A stretch of DNA of 33,126 nucleotides from Candidatus Gastranaerophilales bacterium (GCA_944322895.1 CALUQL010000015.1:1-33126); one strand, 5' to 3'; shown: positions 24,588-32,985, numbered from the stretch's first letter. Program-made: numbers and translations. Notes: generated from the letters alone by a model not told the origin.

Positions 24588-24866
24588 CTATTTTACATAT
24601 TCATCTGCAATTTGTTTTTTATATTCTAACAAGCATTTTGAAAGTTGATCCGGACAGCTTGTGTTTTTAGAACCACATTTTATTCCTTGTAACTTTTCTA
24701 TAACAGAGTCAATATGCATACCTTTTACTAAATTTCTTATACCGGCTAAATTTCCCATACATCCGCCAAGAAATTCAACATCTTGTATTATATCATTTTC
24801 TATTAAAACATTCATTAATGCACAACAAGTACCTTGTGTTTGAAATTGTATTTTGTTTATTGTCAT
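24588..24866 (-). CDS. TSCPD-domain protein (TIGR03905-like)
   Basis: 92 residues with AAGGA 8 nt before the ATG. It matches small stand-alone TSCPD proteins: FQTQGTCCALMNVLI, FLGGCMGNLAGIRNLVKG and the terminal signature TSCPDQLSKCLLEY. Five or more conserved cysteines suggest metal or cluster binding. The same domain occurs at the C-terminus of some ribonucleotide reductases, but the function of the isolated form is unknown. It sits 13 nt after the phosphate transporter gene and 53 nt before lpxI, inside the same probable operon. Confidence 0.85.
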   Translation of the reverse strand: MTINKIQFQTQGTCCALMNVLIENDIIQDVEFLGGCMGNLAGIRNLVKGMHIDSVIEKLQGIKCGSKNTSCPDQLSKCLLEYKKQIADEYVK

Positions 24867-24879
24867 ATATTATCCTTCT

Positions 24880-25890
24880 TTAATGCGGAATTAACTTTAA
24901 TGTTGAGTATAAAACTATTGCTAGTATAACGCAACAAGGAATAGTTAGAATCCAAGCAGTAACTATATTACCAATTATATTAGTTCTAATATTACCACCT
25001 CTTATTGCTGAGCCTACTCCCATAATAGAAGTAGAAACAACATGTGTTGTACTTAGTGGAATGCCAAAATGTGAAGCAATTAAAACAATTAAAGATGCTG
25101 CAAAATCAGCAGCAGCACCGCTAATAGGCTTCAATTTGATAATTTTACTTCCCATTGTTTTTATAATTTTCCAACCGCCGGACATTGTTCCCATTGCCAT
25201 TGTAAAAGCGCAAATTAATTTTACATATACCGGAATATTAAACTCTCCTGATTCCATTACAATAACACCGCCTGTTACAAGAGCCATTGTAATTACACCC
25301 ATTGTTTTTTGTGCATCATTTAAGCCATGACTTAATGCCATTAATCCTGATGTTATTAATTGTATATTCTTAAATCTTCTGTTTATAACATCCGGCTTAA
25401 TTTTATAGAACAATCTTAAAAATGCACACATAACCATAAATCCAATAACAAAACCAATAACAGGTGAAGCAAACATTGGAATTATTATTTTTTCAACTAA
25501 TACTACAAAATGAATAGGATTAAGTCCCGCATGTATAAAAGTTGCGCCTAACAGCCCGCCTATTAATGCGTGTGAAGAACTGGACGGAAGTCCAAACCAC
25601 CATGTTATCAAATTCCATATTACAGCGGCAAGTAAAGCACAAAATATAACCTGAAGAGTTATTGCATCACTTGCTATAATTCCTGCACCTATTGTTTTTG
25701 CTACATTAACTCCAAGCAAAGCCCCGATACATTCTAAGACAGCACCAAACAATACAGCCTGTCTTGGAGATAATACCTTAGTTGAAACTATTGATGCAAT
25801 TGAATTTGCACAATCATGAAATCCGTTTATGTACTCAAAAGTCAAAGCTACAATTATTACTGCAATTAATAATAATAAAGTAAATGTCAT
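24880..25890 (-). CDS. pit: PiT-family inorganic phosphate transporter
   Basis: 336 residues, polytopic (about ten hydrophobic segments). It has the two inverted PiT signatures: FHDCANSIASIVSTKVLSP near residue 24 and HGLNDAQKTMGVITMALV near residue 189, plus GLPSSSSHALIGGLLGA and IPLSTTHVVSTSIMGVGSA. It carries out low-affinity, cation-coupled phosphate (metal-phosphate) uptake in the inner membrane. The upstream DUF47 gene, 12 nt away, is its usual partner. GAGG precedes the ATG. Confidence 0.95.
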   Translation of the reverse strand: MTFTLLLLIAVIIVALTFEYINGFHDCANSIASIVSTKVLSPRQAVLFGAVLECIGALLGVNVAKTIGAGIIASDAITLQVIFCALLAAVIWNLITWWFGLPSSSSHALIGGLLGATFIHAGLNPIHFVVLVEKIIIPMFASPVIGFVIGFMVMCAFLRLFYKIKPDVINRRFKNIQLITSGLMALSHGLNDAQKTMGVITMALVTGGVIVMESGEFNIPVYVKLICAFTMAMGTMSGGWKIIKTMGSKIIKLKPISGAAADFAASLIVLIASHFGIPLSTTHVVSTSIMGVGSAIRGGNIRTNIIGNIVTAWILTIPCCVILAIVLYSTLKLIPH

Positions 25891-25902
25891 AATAAACCTC
25901 TG

Positions 25903-26547
25903 TTAACTCATTTTTAAAACAACACTTACTACAGCATCCGAAACACTATAACAAGCATCTAAAGCATTTTCCAAATCCTTATGAATATCTCTAAGTTTTA
26001 TAACATTCAAGGCATCATATTTTCCAGAGAATAATGCTTCTGTAGCAGCATATAATATTTCATCACCACGAGTTTCAATTTCTTTCATTTTTAAATTTTT
26101 TGCTGTCATATCTGAAATTGTTGGTTTTTTAAAATTAGCAAAAATTTGCTCTAATTCAGAAGTCGCAGCAATTAATGTTTGAGCTTGATTTTTTAAGTTT
26201 TCTGTATATGAATCAAGTCTATAAACCTTTAAATTCAAGCACGCCTTTGTTATCTTTTTTGTGATTTTATTTAATAGTGTAGCTATTTCTTGAATATCTT
26301 CTCTATCTATTGGTGTGACAAAAGATGTATCTAAAACTTCTAATGTCTTTTTTATATTTTTTACACTTGCATGTTTATACTGTCTTGCCATTGCAATATG
26401 TTCTTCTGTAATACCTTTTTCCATTATCTCATTGAAGAGTATTGCTGCCTGTTTACAACATTTTGTTCCTTCTTCAAACAATGAATAAAAAACATCATTT
26501 GATGGCGGTAATATGTATGACATAATTCCACTTACTAATTTAGACAT
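25903..26547 (-). CDS. DUF47 (PhoU-like) phosphate transport regulator
   Basis: 214 residues, all helical. It resembles the DUF47/PhoU-like proteins found next to pit genes: PPSNDVFYSLFEEGTKC at the N-terminus, EIETRGDEILYAATEALFSG with the acidic metal-binding helix in the second half, and VIKLRDIHKDLENALDACY near the end. It is thought to modulate the PiT transporter. AAAGGAG at 6-nt spacing precedes the ATG. It is the second gene of the probable operon, 42 nt after the sigma factor gene. Confidence 0.92.
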   Translation of the reverse strand: MSKLVSGIMSYILPPSNDVFYSLFEEGTKCCKQAAILFNEIMEKGITEEHIAMARQYKHASVKNIKKTLEVLDTSFVTPIDREDIQEIATLLNKITKKITKACLNLKVYRLDSYTENLKNQAQTLIAATSELEQIFANFKKPTISDMTAKNLKMKEIETRGDEILYAATEALFSGKYDALNVIKLRDIHKDLENALDACYSVSDAVVSVVLKMS

Positions 26548-26589
26548 ATTTCTCTCCTTTGCAAAAAAAACAATGCTGAAGACACTGTT

Positions 26590-27210
26590 TTATACTAAAT
26601 TCTGTTTTACTAACTCTTTTCTTATTTTATTTAAACCGGATTGGATTATTCTTGAAATTCTTGATGGGGATAAATTAAATTCCTCTGAAATTTCTCTTAA
26701 CTTCTTATCGTTGAAAAACTTACATTCAATAAGTTCTCTTTCTCTAGGAGGAAGATTTTTTATTGCCACTTTAATACTTTCACTTAATTCTGAAAATAAT
26801 ATTGTTTCTTCCGGATTTCTTTTATAGTCTCTTATTTGGGTCGGATTATCTCCTTCTGCCATCTCATCAACAGAAAGAATTGTTTTATAAACAGCTTCCC
26901 TGATATTACATTGATTTTCTTCATCAACAACAGAATTTTCTTGCTGATTTTTTAGTACATACCATTTATATCTACGCCTTATTTCGTTTCTAATTGCCCA
27001 TTTTATTGCTGTTGATAAATATGATTTATTATATTTATCAGGTTCTGAATTTGCACATAGCTTATGAATGACTTGAGTACCTATATTAACAAGTTCTGAA
27101 AAATCAATAAGATGTTTTGAAGATAGTTTTTTATATTCAACCTTAGCTAAAGTATCTATCAATTCTTGATAGTCCTTTATATTAAATTTGTATATATTTT
27201 TCTTCTCCAC
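26590..27210 (-). CDS. RNA polymerase sigma factor (sigma-70 family, regions 2 and 4)
   Basis: 206 residues from GTG at 27210. An ATG overlapping it is out of frame. Region 2 is at about 35-85 (FSELVNIGTQVIHKLC, YLSTAIKWAIRNEIRRRYKW). Region 4 is at about 150-200, with LPPRERELIECKFFNDKKL and the helix-turn-helix LREISEEFNLSPSRISRIIQ. Region 1.1 is absent and region 3 is reduced to a linker, so this is an alternative sigma factor of FliA/SigB-like size, not the housekeeping one. No anti-sigma gene is adjacent. It heads the phosphate and lipid A operon, which is an unusual position, and may also regulate it, though nothing in the sequence proves that. Confidence 0.9.
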   Translation of the reverse strand: MEKKNIYKFNIKDYQELIDTLAKVEYKKLSSKHLIDFSELVNIGTQVIHKLCANSEPDKYNKSYLSTAIKWAIRNEIRRRYKWYVLKNQQENSVVDEENQCNIREAVYKTILSVDEMAEGDNPTQIRDYKRNPEETILFSELSESIKVAIKNLPPRERELIECKFFNDKKLREISEEFNLSPSRISRIIQSGLNKIRKELVKQNLV

Positions 27211-27245
27211 ATTAATATCCCAAATAAATGAATACTACATGTCAT

Positions 27246-27274
27246 ATTTTACATTAAATAAAAAAATTGTACAA
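27246..27274 (-). promoter_or_regulatory. Promoter of the sigma factor/phosphate/lipid A operon
   Basis: On the minus strand TTGTAC (27269-27274) and TAAAAT (27246-27251) are 17 bases apart, predicting a leader of about 30 nt before the GTG at 27210. The remaining part of the 27211-27488 spacer is AT-rich. A weaker plus-strand match, TTGTGT with TATTTA 17 bases later near 27438-27466, could serve the divergent gene. Confidence 0.5.
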
Positions 27275-27488
27275 AAAGATTTAAAAAAAGTTCAAAGAAT
27301 ACTAATAGATCCGGAAAATATTAAGTTTTGTAAAAGGGAACTTCCTTAGAAACACTTGATATTTAGATAAAAAAGTTTTTTTATATAAAAATAAAAAAAA
27401 AATATTAGCAATTTTTTTATATTACACGCATTTATGATTGTGTACATTAGCAAATATTAGTATTTAGATAGTAAATAAGGAGTAAACG

Positions 27489-28580
27489 ATGATACAAGCA
27501 CCACAATTACAATATATGCCGGCTCAACAACCGATGCAAACAAACTATCAACAAGGTGCATATAATCCGGTACAATATAGCCAAAATCAGCAAATGACAG
27601 GTACTTTTTATAATTACCCAACTGCAAGCAGCTATTTACCTGCTCAAACATATGGTACCGATAAATCACAGTATAATGGTGTAAATATTGAAATTATAAA
27701 TCCACAAGGACAAGGTGTTGTTCCACAGCAAAATACTTGTCAGATGCCTGCACAGTTCGTTCCTGTGCAACAGCCGGTTGTAATTCCTCAATATACTGTT
27801 CCATTTCCTGCTTCACAAGCAATAGTTCAAGCTCCACAAACTCCACAAGTTCCACAAGCAGATCACATGTTAAGTGAAGCACCAAATGTTCCTGCTCCAC
27901 AAATTACATCTGCTCCACAAGCTAATGTCCAAACAAATGCTGCAAATGCAGCGGCTCCTGTCGTTGAACAACCAGTTGCTCAAAAAACTACAGTTGATCC
28001 GGCAGCTTTTGCGGGAAAATTAAAGACAACTGATTTGGATGCACAAAAACAAGCAATTGAACAAATTGCCGAAGCAGTAAAATATGATACCGCAGAAGGT
28101 CCTGCTTTACTTGATACACAAGTTTTTGATGCTTTGGTTGAAGTTATTAACAAAGATACATCTGCTTTAGAAGCACCTACTCCTGAAGTTATTGAACTAA
28201 GAAAGAAACCTCAAGAACAATTAACTGAAGAAGAAAAAACAAAAGCTTTAACACCAACTCCTTTGGAAAAAGCAGAAATTAATAAGCAATATGCTTTATA
28301 TACAATATCTTATATGCAAGAACGTTTAAATAATGAATTAGAAAAAAGAAATGGCAAAGCTCTTGAATTGAAAGATTTACCTTGTATAGATCAAGTTATT
28401 GATGCTGCAAAAGCAAATCCAAATCCGATGATAAGAATTGGTGCACTTGCTTCTTTATCTCACATTGCAAGACCTGAATACAAAGCAGATTTGCAAACTA
28501 TCTTTGATTTAGCAAAAGCTGATGAAGATACTAGAGTTCAAGAAGCCGCTACAAAAGCAGCAGAGTCTTTAAATAAATAA
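27489..28580 (+). CDS. Gln/Pro-rich protein with C-terminal HEAT-like helices
   Basis: 363 residues, family not recognised. AAGGAG with 6-nt spacing gives a clear start. Residues 1-165 are low-complexity (Gln, Pro, Ala, Tyr, Asn), probably disordered, with a short ordered-looking patch NGVNIEIINPQGQG near residue 65. Residues 170-363 are helical: paired helices such as LDAQKQAIEQIAEAVKYD and MIRIGALASLSHIARPEYKA look like HEAT/armadillo repeats. No signal peptide or membrane segment. A protein-protein scaffold role is the most that can be inferred. Good bidirectional terminator downstream. Confidence 0.8.
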   Translation: MIQAPQLQYMPAQQPMQTNYQQGAYNPVQYSQNQQMTGTFYNYPTASSYLPAQTYGTDKSQYNGVNIEIINPQGQGVVPQQNTCQMPAQFVPVQQPVVIPQYTVPFPASQAIVQAPQTPQVPQADHMLSEAPNVPAPQITSAPQANVQTNAANAAAPVVEQPVAQKTTVDPAAFAGKLKTTDLDAQKQAIEQIAEAVKYDTAEGPALLDTQVFDALVEVINKDTSALEAPTPEVIELRKKPQEQLTEEEKTKALTPTPLEKAEINKQYALYTISYMQERLNNELEKRNGKALELKDLPCIDQVIDAAKANPNPMIRIGALASLSHIARPEYKADLQTIFDLAKADEDTRVQEAATKAAESLNK

Positions 28581-28601
28581 ACAAAAATAAAGGATTAAAA
28601 T

Positions 28602-28633
28602 AAAAAAGAAGCTAATTAAAAGCTTCTTTTTTT
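28602..28633. terminator. Bidirectional intrinsic terminator
   Basis: GAAGCT (28608-28613) and AGCTTC (28621-28626) flank a 7-nt AT loop. The stem is extended by A/T pairs, with a T run on the plus strand (to 28633) and, because of the A run on the left, an equivalent U-tract on the minus strand. It serves the convergent genes ending at 28580 and 28632. The TAA stop of the minus-strand gene (28632-28634) lies in the base of the structure. Confidence 0.85.
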
Positions 28634-30791
28634 ATGATACTTTTTCTATTCCGGATATTCTTGGATCGAGGATACGCCTTCCAACATTTTCAAATTCAAT
28701 CTGACAAAATAATATCTTATTACTGTAATTTGCAAAGCCCTCAATTATTCCATAACCGTGTTTTGGGTGATAAACTTTATCTCCGATTTTAAATGGAATA
28801 TCACTAATTTTTATTTCTGAAGAGTTATCTGTTTCATATACAGGTATATCAGGTGTTGTTTTTTCTTTTATATTTTCCTTTATTGGAGGAGGTGTTTCAT
28901 CTGTTTCTAATTCAACAACAAAGTCATTATTTAAAATGTTTGTTTCTTCTTCTTTAGAATTTATATCCTTTATTGGTTCTTCTTCACTCGCCGCAATATC
29001 ACTTATAACATCATCAATATTTACTATTTCATTGTTTTGTTCAATGTTCAATTGGTCATTTTCTTCATTTATTGGTTCTAATTTTTGCTTTTCTTCTATA
29101 TCTTGTGACTGTGCAACTCCCATTGGAAGAATTACATTTTGTTCAATTATTTCATTTGTTTGATTTTCATCATTCAAAATAATGTTTTCTTCATTGATTT
29201 GTATTGTTTCCGGATTTATTAAATCAGTTGTATTTTGAACTAAAGTACTATTTTTATTCTCTATTTCAGTAGATGGTTCCTTTACAGACATTGGTCTGAA
29301 AATATCATATTCGTTATTTGGAATTTCTTTAATTTGTGTTTTGTTTCTTATATCATCTAGTGTTAGTTCTTCTTGATTTTGTTCATCTAAAAAATCCAAA
29401 TCGGAATCACTGAAATCTTCTTCTGTTATTTTTATATTATTGTCTTCGTTTAAAGAAGTTGGTTTTTGTATTTCTCCTGTTATTACTGCATTTGAAGGAA
29501 TGATTTTTTGAGGTGATGATAATAATTTATCTACATCTTTCTTTATTTCATTTTGTATTACTTCATCTGTGGTTGATGAATCAAATGCCTGTAAATCTAA
29601 TATTAAAGGAAGGTATAAAGTAGATTCACCATATATTATAAATTCGCCTGAATTTATTTTATTGAGTAATATATTATAGCTATCATCTTCTTTTATTAGT
29701 TTAGATGGTCTAAATAATATTTGATTTTTACAAACAGATTTTAACACTTGTCTATGTTTGCTGTCATAATTAGTTGAAACAATTGGAATTACTTTATTTG
29801 TATTGTAAATATTTATTATTGATTTTTTATCTAAAGGAACATCATTTAATGAAATTACAAAATAACAATGTTTGTTAATTAATTCCAAAATAGACTGAAT
29901 TGCAAATTTATACCATTTTTCTTCTAATTTTGATGCGTCAATAATTAATATATTTTGTTTTTCTAAAATTGCATTAATAATATCAAATTGAGATTTACTT
30001 TCTGCAAATATACTTTCTTGTGCATATAGCCACAATTTATTTCGTAGAAGCATTAATCCTGAAATAGGATTAGACATAAATTCATTATCAACTACATTTT
30101 TAAACAACGTAAAAGGTAAGAATTTATTTTCTAAGGTTTTCAGATATTCTCGAAGTTCTAAGACTATACTTTGAATTACTGCTTTATCTTCTATAGGACA
30201 ATCATTTATATCATTTTCTAATATTGTATTAAATGCTTCAATATTTAATGGTAGTTTTAAACTTTCTGACACTTTTAGTTTTGGAACATTTGCTATTGAA
30301 CTATATCGTCCGTCGAAATCCAATAATATTACTTTTTTTTGCTTTGTATATAATTCTGAGATTATATTTTGTATAAGTATTTTGGTCTTATCTTCTCTAT
30401 CTGACTGAATATATAATTTTTCATTTATGAATGAATCAGATAGTTTAACGAAGCATTCAGGGTGGTTTGATAGATTGCCTAAATATATATTTTCTCCAGA
30501 ACCCTTTATGAGTTCGATTATTTCATCAGAATTTATATAGACTACACTTGAAGTTTTAGAAGGAATATATCCATTATAATATGAGAGGTTGTCATTTTTA
30601 TCAATAGAAAGCGATAATCTTGCATCTGCCAAATTATTGTCTGATGTTTCTGTTGTTGAAATATCCGTGATTTGCGCTATTAATTTTTGGTTAGTATCTT
30701 CTAACAGTAAAAAATCAGACGGCAGAAGATGATTTTCCGCTGAATTATATATTATTTTAGCTATATCATTTTTAACTTCTAAAAGTTGCAT
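28632..30791 (-). CDS. HerA-like ATPase relative with degenerate P-loop and C-terminal Tudor/CarD-like domain
   Basis: 719 residues. The N-terminus (1-100) looks like the HAS-barrel of HerA/DUF87 proteins (FLLLEDTNQKLIAQITDIS). At 102-125, IYLGNLSNHPECFVKLSD occupies the place that precedes the HerA P-loop. The loop itself reads QSDREDKT (129-136), where both glycines of GxxxxGKT are replaced but KT is kept. Walker B-like LLDFDGRYSS follows (156-165, compare HerA D-x-x-GEYS), and a second strand ILIIDASKLEEKW with LINKHCYFVISLNDVP fits the rest of the fold. About 425-660 are acidic and probably disordered. The last 55 residues (IGDKVYHPKHGYGIIEGF) match the small beta-barrel seen at the end of UvrD/PcrA or in CarD. 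ATP hydrolysis is doubtful. AAGG precedes the ATG. Confidence 0.7.
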   Translation of the reverse strand: MQLLEVKNDIAKIIYNSAENHLLPSDFLLLEDTNQKLIAQITDISTTETSDNNLADARLSLSIDKNDNLSYYNGYIPSKTSSVVYINSDEIIELIKGSGENIYLGNLSNHPECFVKLSDSFINEKLYIQSDREDKTKILIQNIISELYTKQKKVILLDFDGRYSSIANVPKLKVSESLKLPLNIEAFNTILENDINDCPIEDKAVIQSIVLELREYLKTLENKFLPFTLFKNVVDNEFMSNPISGLMLLRNKLWLYAQESIFAESKSQFDIINAILEKQNILIIDASKLEEKWYKFAIQSILELINKHCYFVISLNDVPLDKKSIINIYNTNKVIPIVSTNYDSKHRQVLKSVCKNQILFRPSKLIKEDDSYNILLNKINSGEFIIYGESTLYLPLILDLQAFDSSTTDEVIQNEIKKDVDKLLSSPQKIIPSNAVITGEIQKPTSLNEDNNIKITEEDFSDSDLDFLDEQNQEELTLDDIRNKTQIKEIPNNEYDIFRPMSVKEPSTEIENKNSTLVQNTTDLINPETIQINEENIILNDENQTNEIIEQNVILPMGVAQSQDIEEKQKLEPINEENDQLNIEQNNEIVNIDDVISDIAASEEEPIKDINSKEEETNILNNDFVVELETDETPPPIKENIKEKTTPDIPVYETDNSSEIKISDIPFKIGDKVYHPKHGYGIIEGFANYSNKILFCQIEFENVGRRILDPRISGIEKVS

Positions 30792-30842
30792 CCGGACCTT
30801 CTTTTATGAAGTAATAATCTCAATCGTAACTTACGCTCAATT

Positions 30843-30870
30843 ATTATACTACATTATAATTATTATACAA
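30843..30870 (-). promoter_or_regulatory. Promoter of the HerA-like gene
   Basis: On the minus strand TTGTAT (30865-30870) and a perfect TATAAT (30843-30848) are 16 bases apart, giving a leader of about 45 nt. Confidence 0.55.
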
Positions 30871-30917
30871 ATCATACGCGCAAAGGATTTAATAAGCATT
30901 TGACATAATTATTTAAA

Positions 30918-30950
30918 AATAAAAGGTCGGATTTGATATTTTATCCGACC
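30918..30950 (-). terminator. Intrinsic terminator of the 30987-31886 gene
   Basis: GGTCGGAT (30925-30932) and ATCCGACC (30943-30950) form a GC-rich 8-bp stem with a 10-nt loop. On the minus strand it is followed by a U-rich tract (the A-rich 30911-30924). No comparable T-tract exists on the plus strand. It lies about 40 nt after the stop at 30987. Confidence 0.85.
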
Positions 30951-30986
30951 GAAAAAACAATATATATAAACTTCTTTAATTCAAAT

Positions 30987-31886
30987 TTATGCAAATGTTT
31001 TGAAAGAATCTTCTATATTTTTATCTATAATTTGTTTTACTGATTCCATTTCTTTTTCTACTGAACTTTGTTGAGTTTGGACTTGTTCTAATCTTAATTC
31101 CAATAATTTATCTTGTTTTTGAATTTGAGTCATAGCAGCTTCATATTCTGCTTCTGCAGCTGCATCATCTGCTGTATAATAAACTTCTGAAATAAGAGTT
31201 GAACCTTGCCAAGTTATATCATCCCAACCAGATTCTTCATTTGGGTTAGCTTGTTGTATTAACCACTGTCCTGTAGATAGCATTTCTTGTAAGTATAAAG
31301 GATCCATACAATTTGCATCTTTTACAACGTGTTCACCTTCGCCGACTAATTCTGAACTGCTTTTATCTTTATATACAACATTTAATTCTGAATTTGGATT
31401 CTGTTCATTATAATAGTTGCATAATTCCAATAATGATTTACTATGCAAATCTGTTAATGCATCACCGGTTACATCTGAAAAATATTTAGTTATAAAATCA
31501 TCTTTAGATGTATATTTCTTAGAAGAATTATATCTGTTTGATAATGCTTCTTCTCCATCTGTAGATTCTTGTGTTTCTTTTGATGAAACTTCTATATATT
31601 CACCCGGAATAACAACATTTCCATTTACATCAACTAATCTCATTCCCAAACCTGAATATGGATTTTGACTTGTAAGAATATCGTAAGTCAACTGTTGAGT
31701 AACGCCATCAGCCGTATTTGCCTGCATTATTTTGTTATTCATTGCATCATTATATCTATCTGCAACTTCTTGTGTTTCATTTGTAAGAGCTAATCTCTGT
31801 TGAGAAATTTGTTGTCCCTCATAAACCAAATCACTATTCCTTGCAGTAAGACATAGGTAACGTCCTTGTGATGCTGCTAGTCCCAT
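30987..31886 (-). CDS. Coiled-coil protein of unknown function (MGLAASQ N-terminus)
   Basis: 299 residues. AAAGGAG at 8-nt spacing gives a firm start. The N-terminal 50 residues (MGLAASQGRYLCLTARNSDL, EGQQISQQRLALTNET) form an amphipathic helix typical, as far as I recall, of a lineage-specific family in Gastranaerophilales-like genomes. The middle (about 70-210) is polar and mixed. The C-terminal 80 residues are a strong coiled coil (AEYEAAMTQIQKQDKLLELR, QTQQSSVEKEMESVKQIIDK). No signal peptide. The N-terminal and C-terminal helices flanking a variable middle resemble the layout of axial or secreted filament proteins (flagellin, EspA-like), but this is only a structural analogy. It is a single-gene unit with its own terminator. 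Confidence 0.8.
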   Translation of the reverse strand: MGLAASQGRYLCLTARNSDLVYEGQQISQQRLALTNETQEVADRYNDAMNNKIMQANTADGVTQQLTYDILTSQNPYSGLGMRLVDVNGNVVIPGEYIEVSSKETQESTDGEEALSNRYNSSKKYTSKDDFITKYFSDVTGDALTDLHSKSLLELCNYYNEQNPNSELNVVYKDKSSSELVGEGEHVVKDANCMDPLYLQEMLSTGQWLIQQANPNEESGWDDITWQGSTLISEVYYTADDAAAEAEYEAAMTQIQKQDKLLELRLEQVQTQQSSVEKEMESVKQIIDKNIEDSFKTFA

Positions 31887-31963
31887 AGTTTTTACTCCTT
31901 TATATATATTGTTGTATTAACTATGTCGACAAGTTTTTCAATTATCTTGAGGCTGTAATTTTA

Positions 31964-31986
31964 TAATGTTACATTATGTAACATTA
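31964..31986. promoter_or_regulatory. 23-bp perfect palindrome, possible operator
   Basis: TAATGTTACAT (31964-31974), a central T, and ATGTAACATTA (31976-31986) form a perfect inverted repeat. It lies 3 nt after the stop of the activase gene and about 78-100 bp upstream of the ATG of the next gene (31886), just beyond its possible promoter (TTGAAA near 31938, minus strand). As an RNA hairpin it lacks a U-tract on the minus strand, so an operator for a dimeric regulator is as likely as a terminator. Confidence 0.45.
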
Positions 31987-31989
31987 AGT

Positions 31990-32985
31990 TTAGCCTATAT
32001 CCCATCTGCCACAAGTACCACCCCAACGCGCTATAATCTTATCTGTTTTATTATTTAACTCGGTAGATGTTACATCTCCTTCAACAATTGTAATTACTTC
32101 ACAATTATTAGAACAGCCACTGCATTGGTTCGTGTATGAATTAAATGACATTTCCCCTACACTAAAACCTTTAAATGTTGTTGGTTTATTATTAAATTGA
32201 TGATTTTCCATTGCCAGTAACGCAGCACCAATTGCACCCATTGTTTGGTGGTTTTCAGGAACAACTACTTTGGTATTTAAAGCTTCTTCAAATGCTTTTA
32301 CCATGCCTGTATTTGTAGCTACTCCACCTTGGAATGTAACAATAGGAAGAATTTCTTTACCTAATGCAAGATTACTCAAATAGTTTCTGACTAAAGCCTG
32401 GCATAACCCATACAATAAATCTTCAACAGGGTAACCTAATTGTTGTTTATGAATCAGATCTGATTCAGCAAAAACACCACACCTTCCTGCAATTCTGGCA
32501 GGTGACTTGGATTGAAGGGCAAGTGAACCAAAATTTTGAATTGGTACATTTAGTCTTGATGCTTGTTGATCAAGAAAAGAACCTGTACCGGCTGCACAAA
32601 CAGTATTCATTGCAAAATCAGTAACAATTCCATCTCTAAGAATTATAATCTTGCTATCCTGACCACCGATTTCCAAAATGGTTTGAACCCCCGGAACATA
32701 TGTGCTTGCAGCAACTGCGTGAGCTGTAATTTCGTTTTTGATAACATCAGCACCAACTAATGCTCCGGCCAGGTTTCTACCGGAACCTGTTGTGCCTACA
32801 CCTAATATATTATATTCTTGTTTGGCTTGCAAAGTTAAATTTCTTAATGAAGTTTGAACTGCAATAACTGGTTTTCCTGCAGTTCTGGTCATAAACCCAT
32901 CTATGAACTTACCATTTTCATCAACTAGCGCAGCTTTTGTTGTAACTGAACCAACATCTATACCCAAATATGCATTTAAAGCCAT
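31990..32985 (-). CDS. BadF/BadG/BcrA/BcrD-type CoA-dehydratase activase
   Basis: 331 residues. This ASKHA-fold ATPase family injects a high-energy electron into 2-hydroxyacyl-CoA dehydratases or benzoyl-CoA reductases. Features: YLGIDVGSVTTKAALVDENG (phosphate 1), GVGTTGSGR, EIGGQDSKIIIL, and the two cysteines that bind the shared [4Fe-4S] cluster, C130 (NTVCAAGTGSF) and C169 (AGRCGVFAESD). It is longer than the 255-270 residues of classic HgdC-type activators. The last 60 residues add a Cys-rich module (CSGCSNNC, then WGGTCGRW) normally found where long activases continue into the DUF2229 region, which is missing here. No dehydratase subunit is adjacent, so the substrate is unknown. AGAGGG precedes the ATG. 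The 33000-33126 edge is AT-rich non-coding. Confidence 0.92.
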   Translation of the reverse strand: MALNAYLGIDVGSVTTKAALVDENGKFIDGFMTRTAGKPVIAVQTSLRNLTLQAKQEYNILGVGTTGSGRNLAGALVGADVIKNEITAHAVAASTYVPGVQTILEIGGQDSKIIILRDGIVTDFAMNTVCAAGTGSFLDQQASRLNVPIQNFGSLALQSKSPARIAGRCGVFAESDLIHKQQLGYPVEDLLYGLCQALVRNYLSNLALGKEILPIVTFQGGVATNTGMVKAFEEALNTKVVVPENHQTMGAIGAALLAMENHQFNNKPTTFKGFSVGEMSFNSYTNQCSGCSNNCEVITIVEGDVTSTELNNKTDKIIARWGGTCGRWDIG

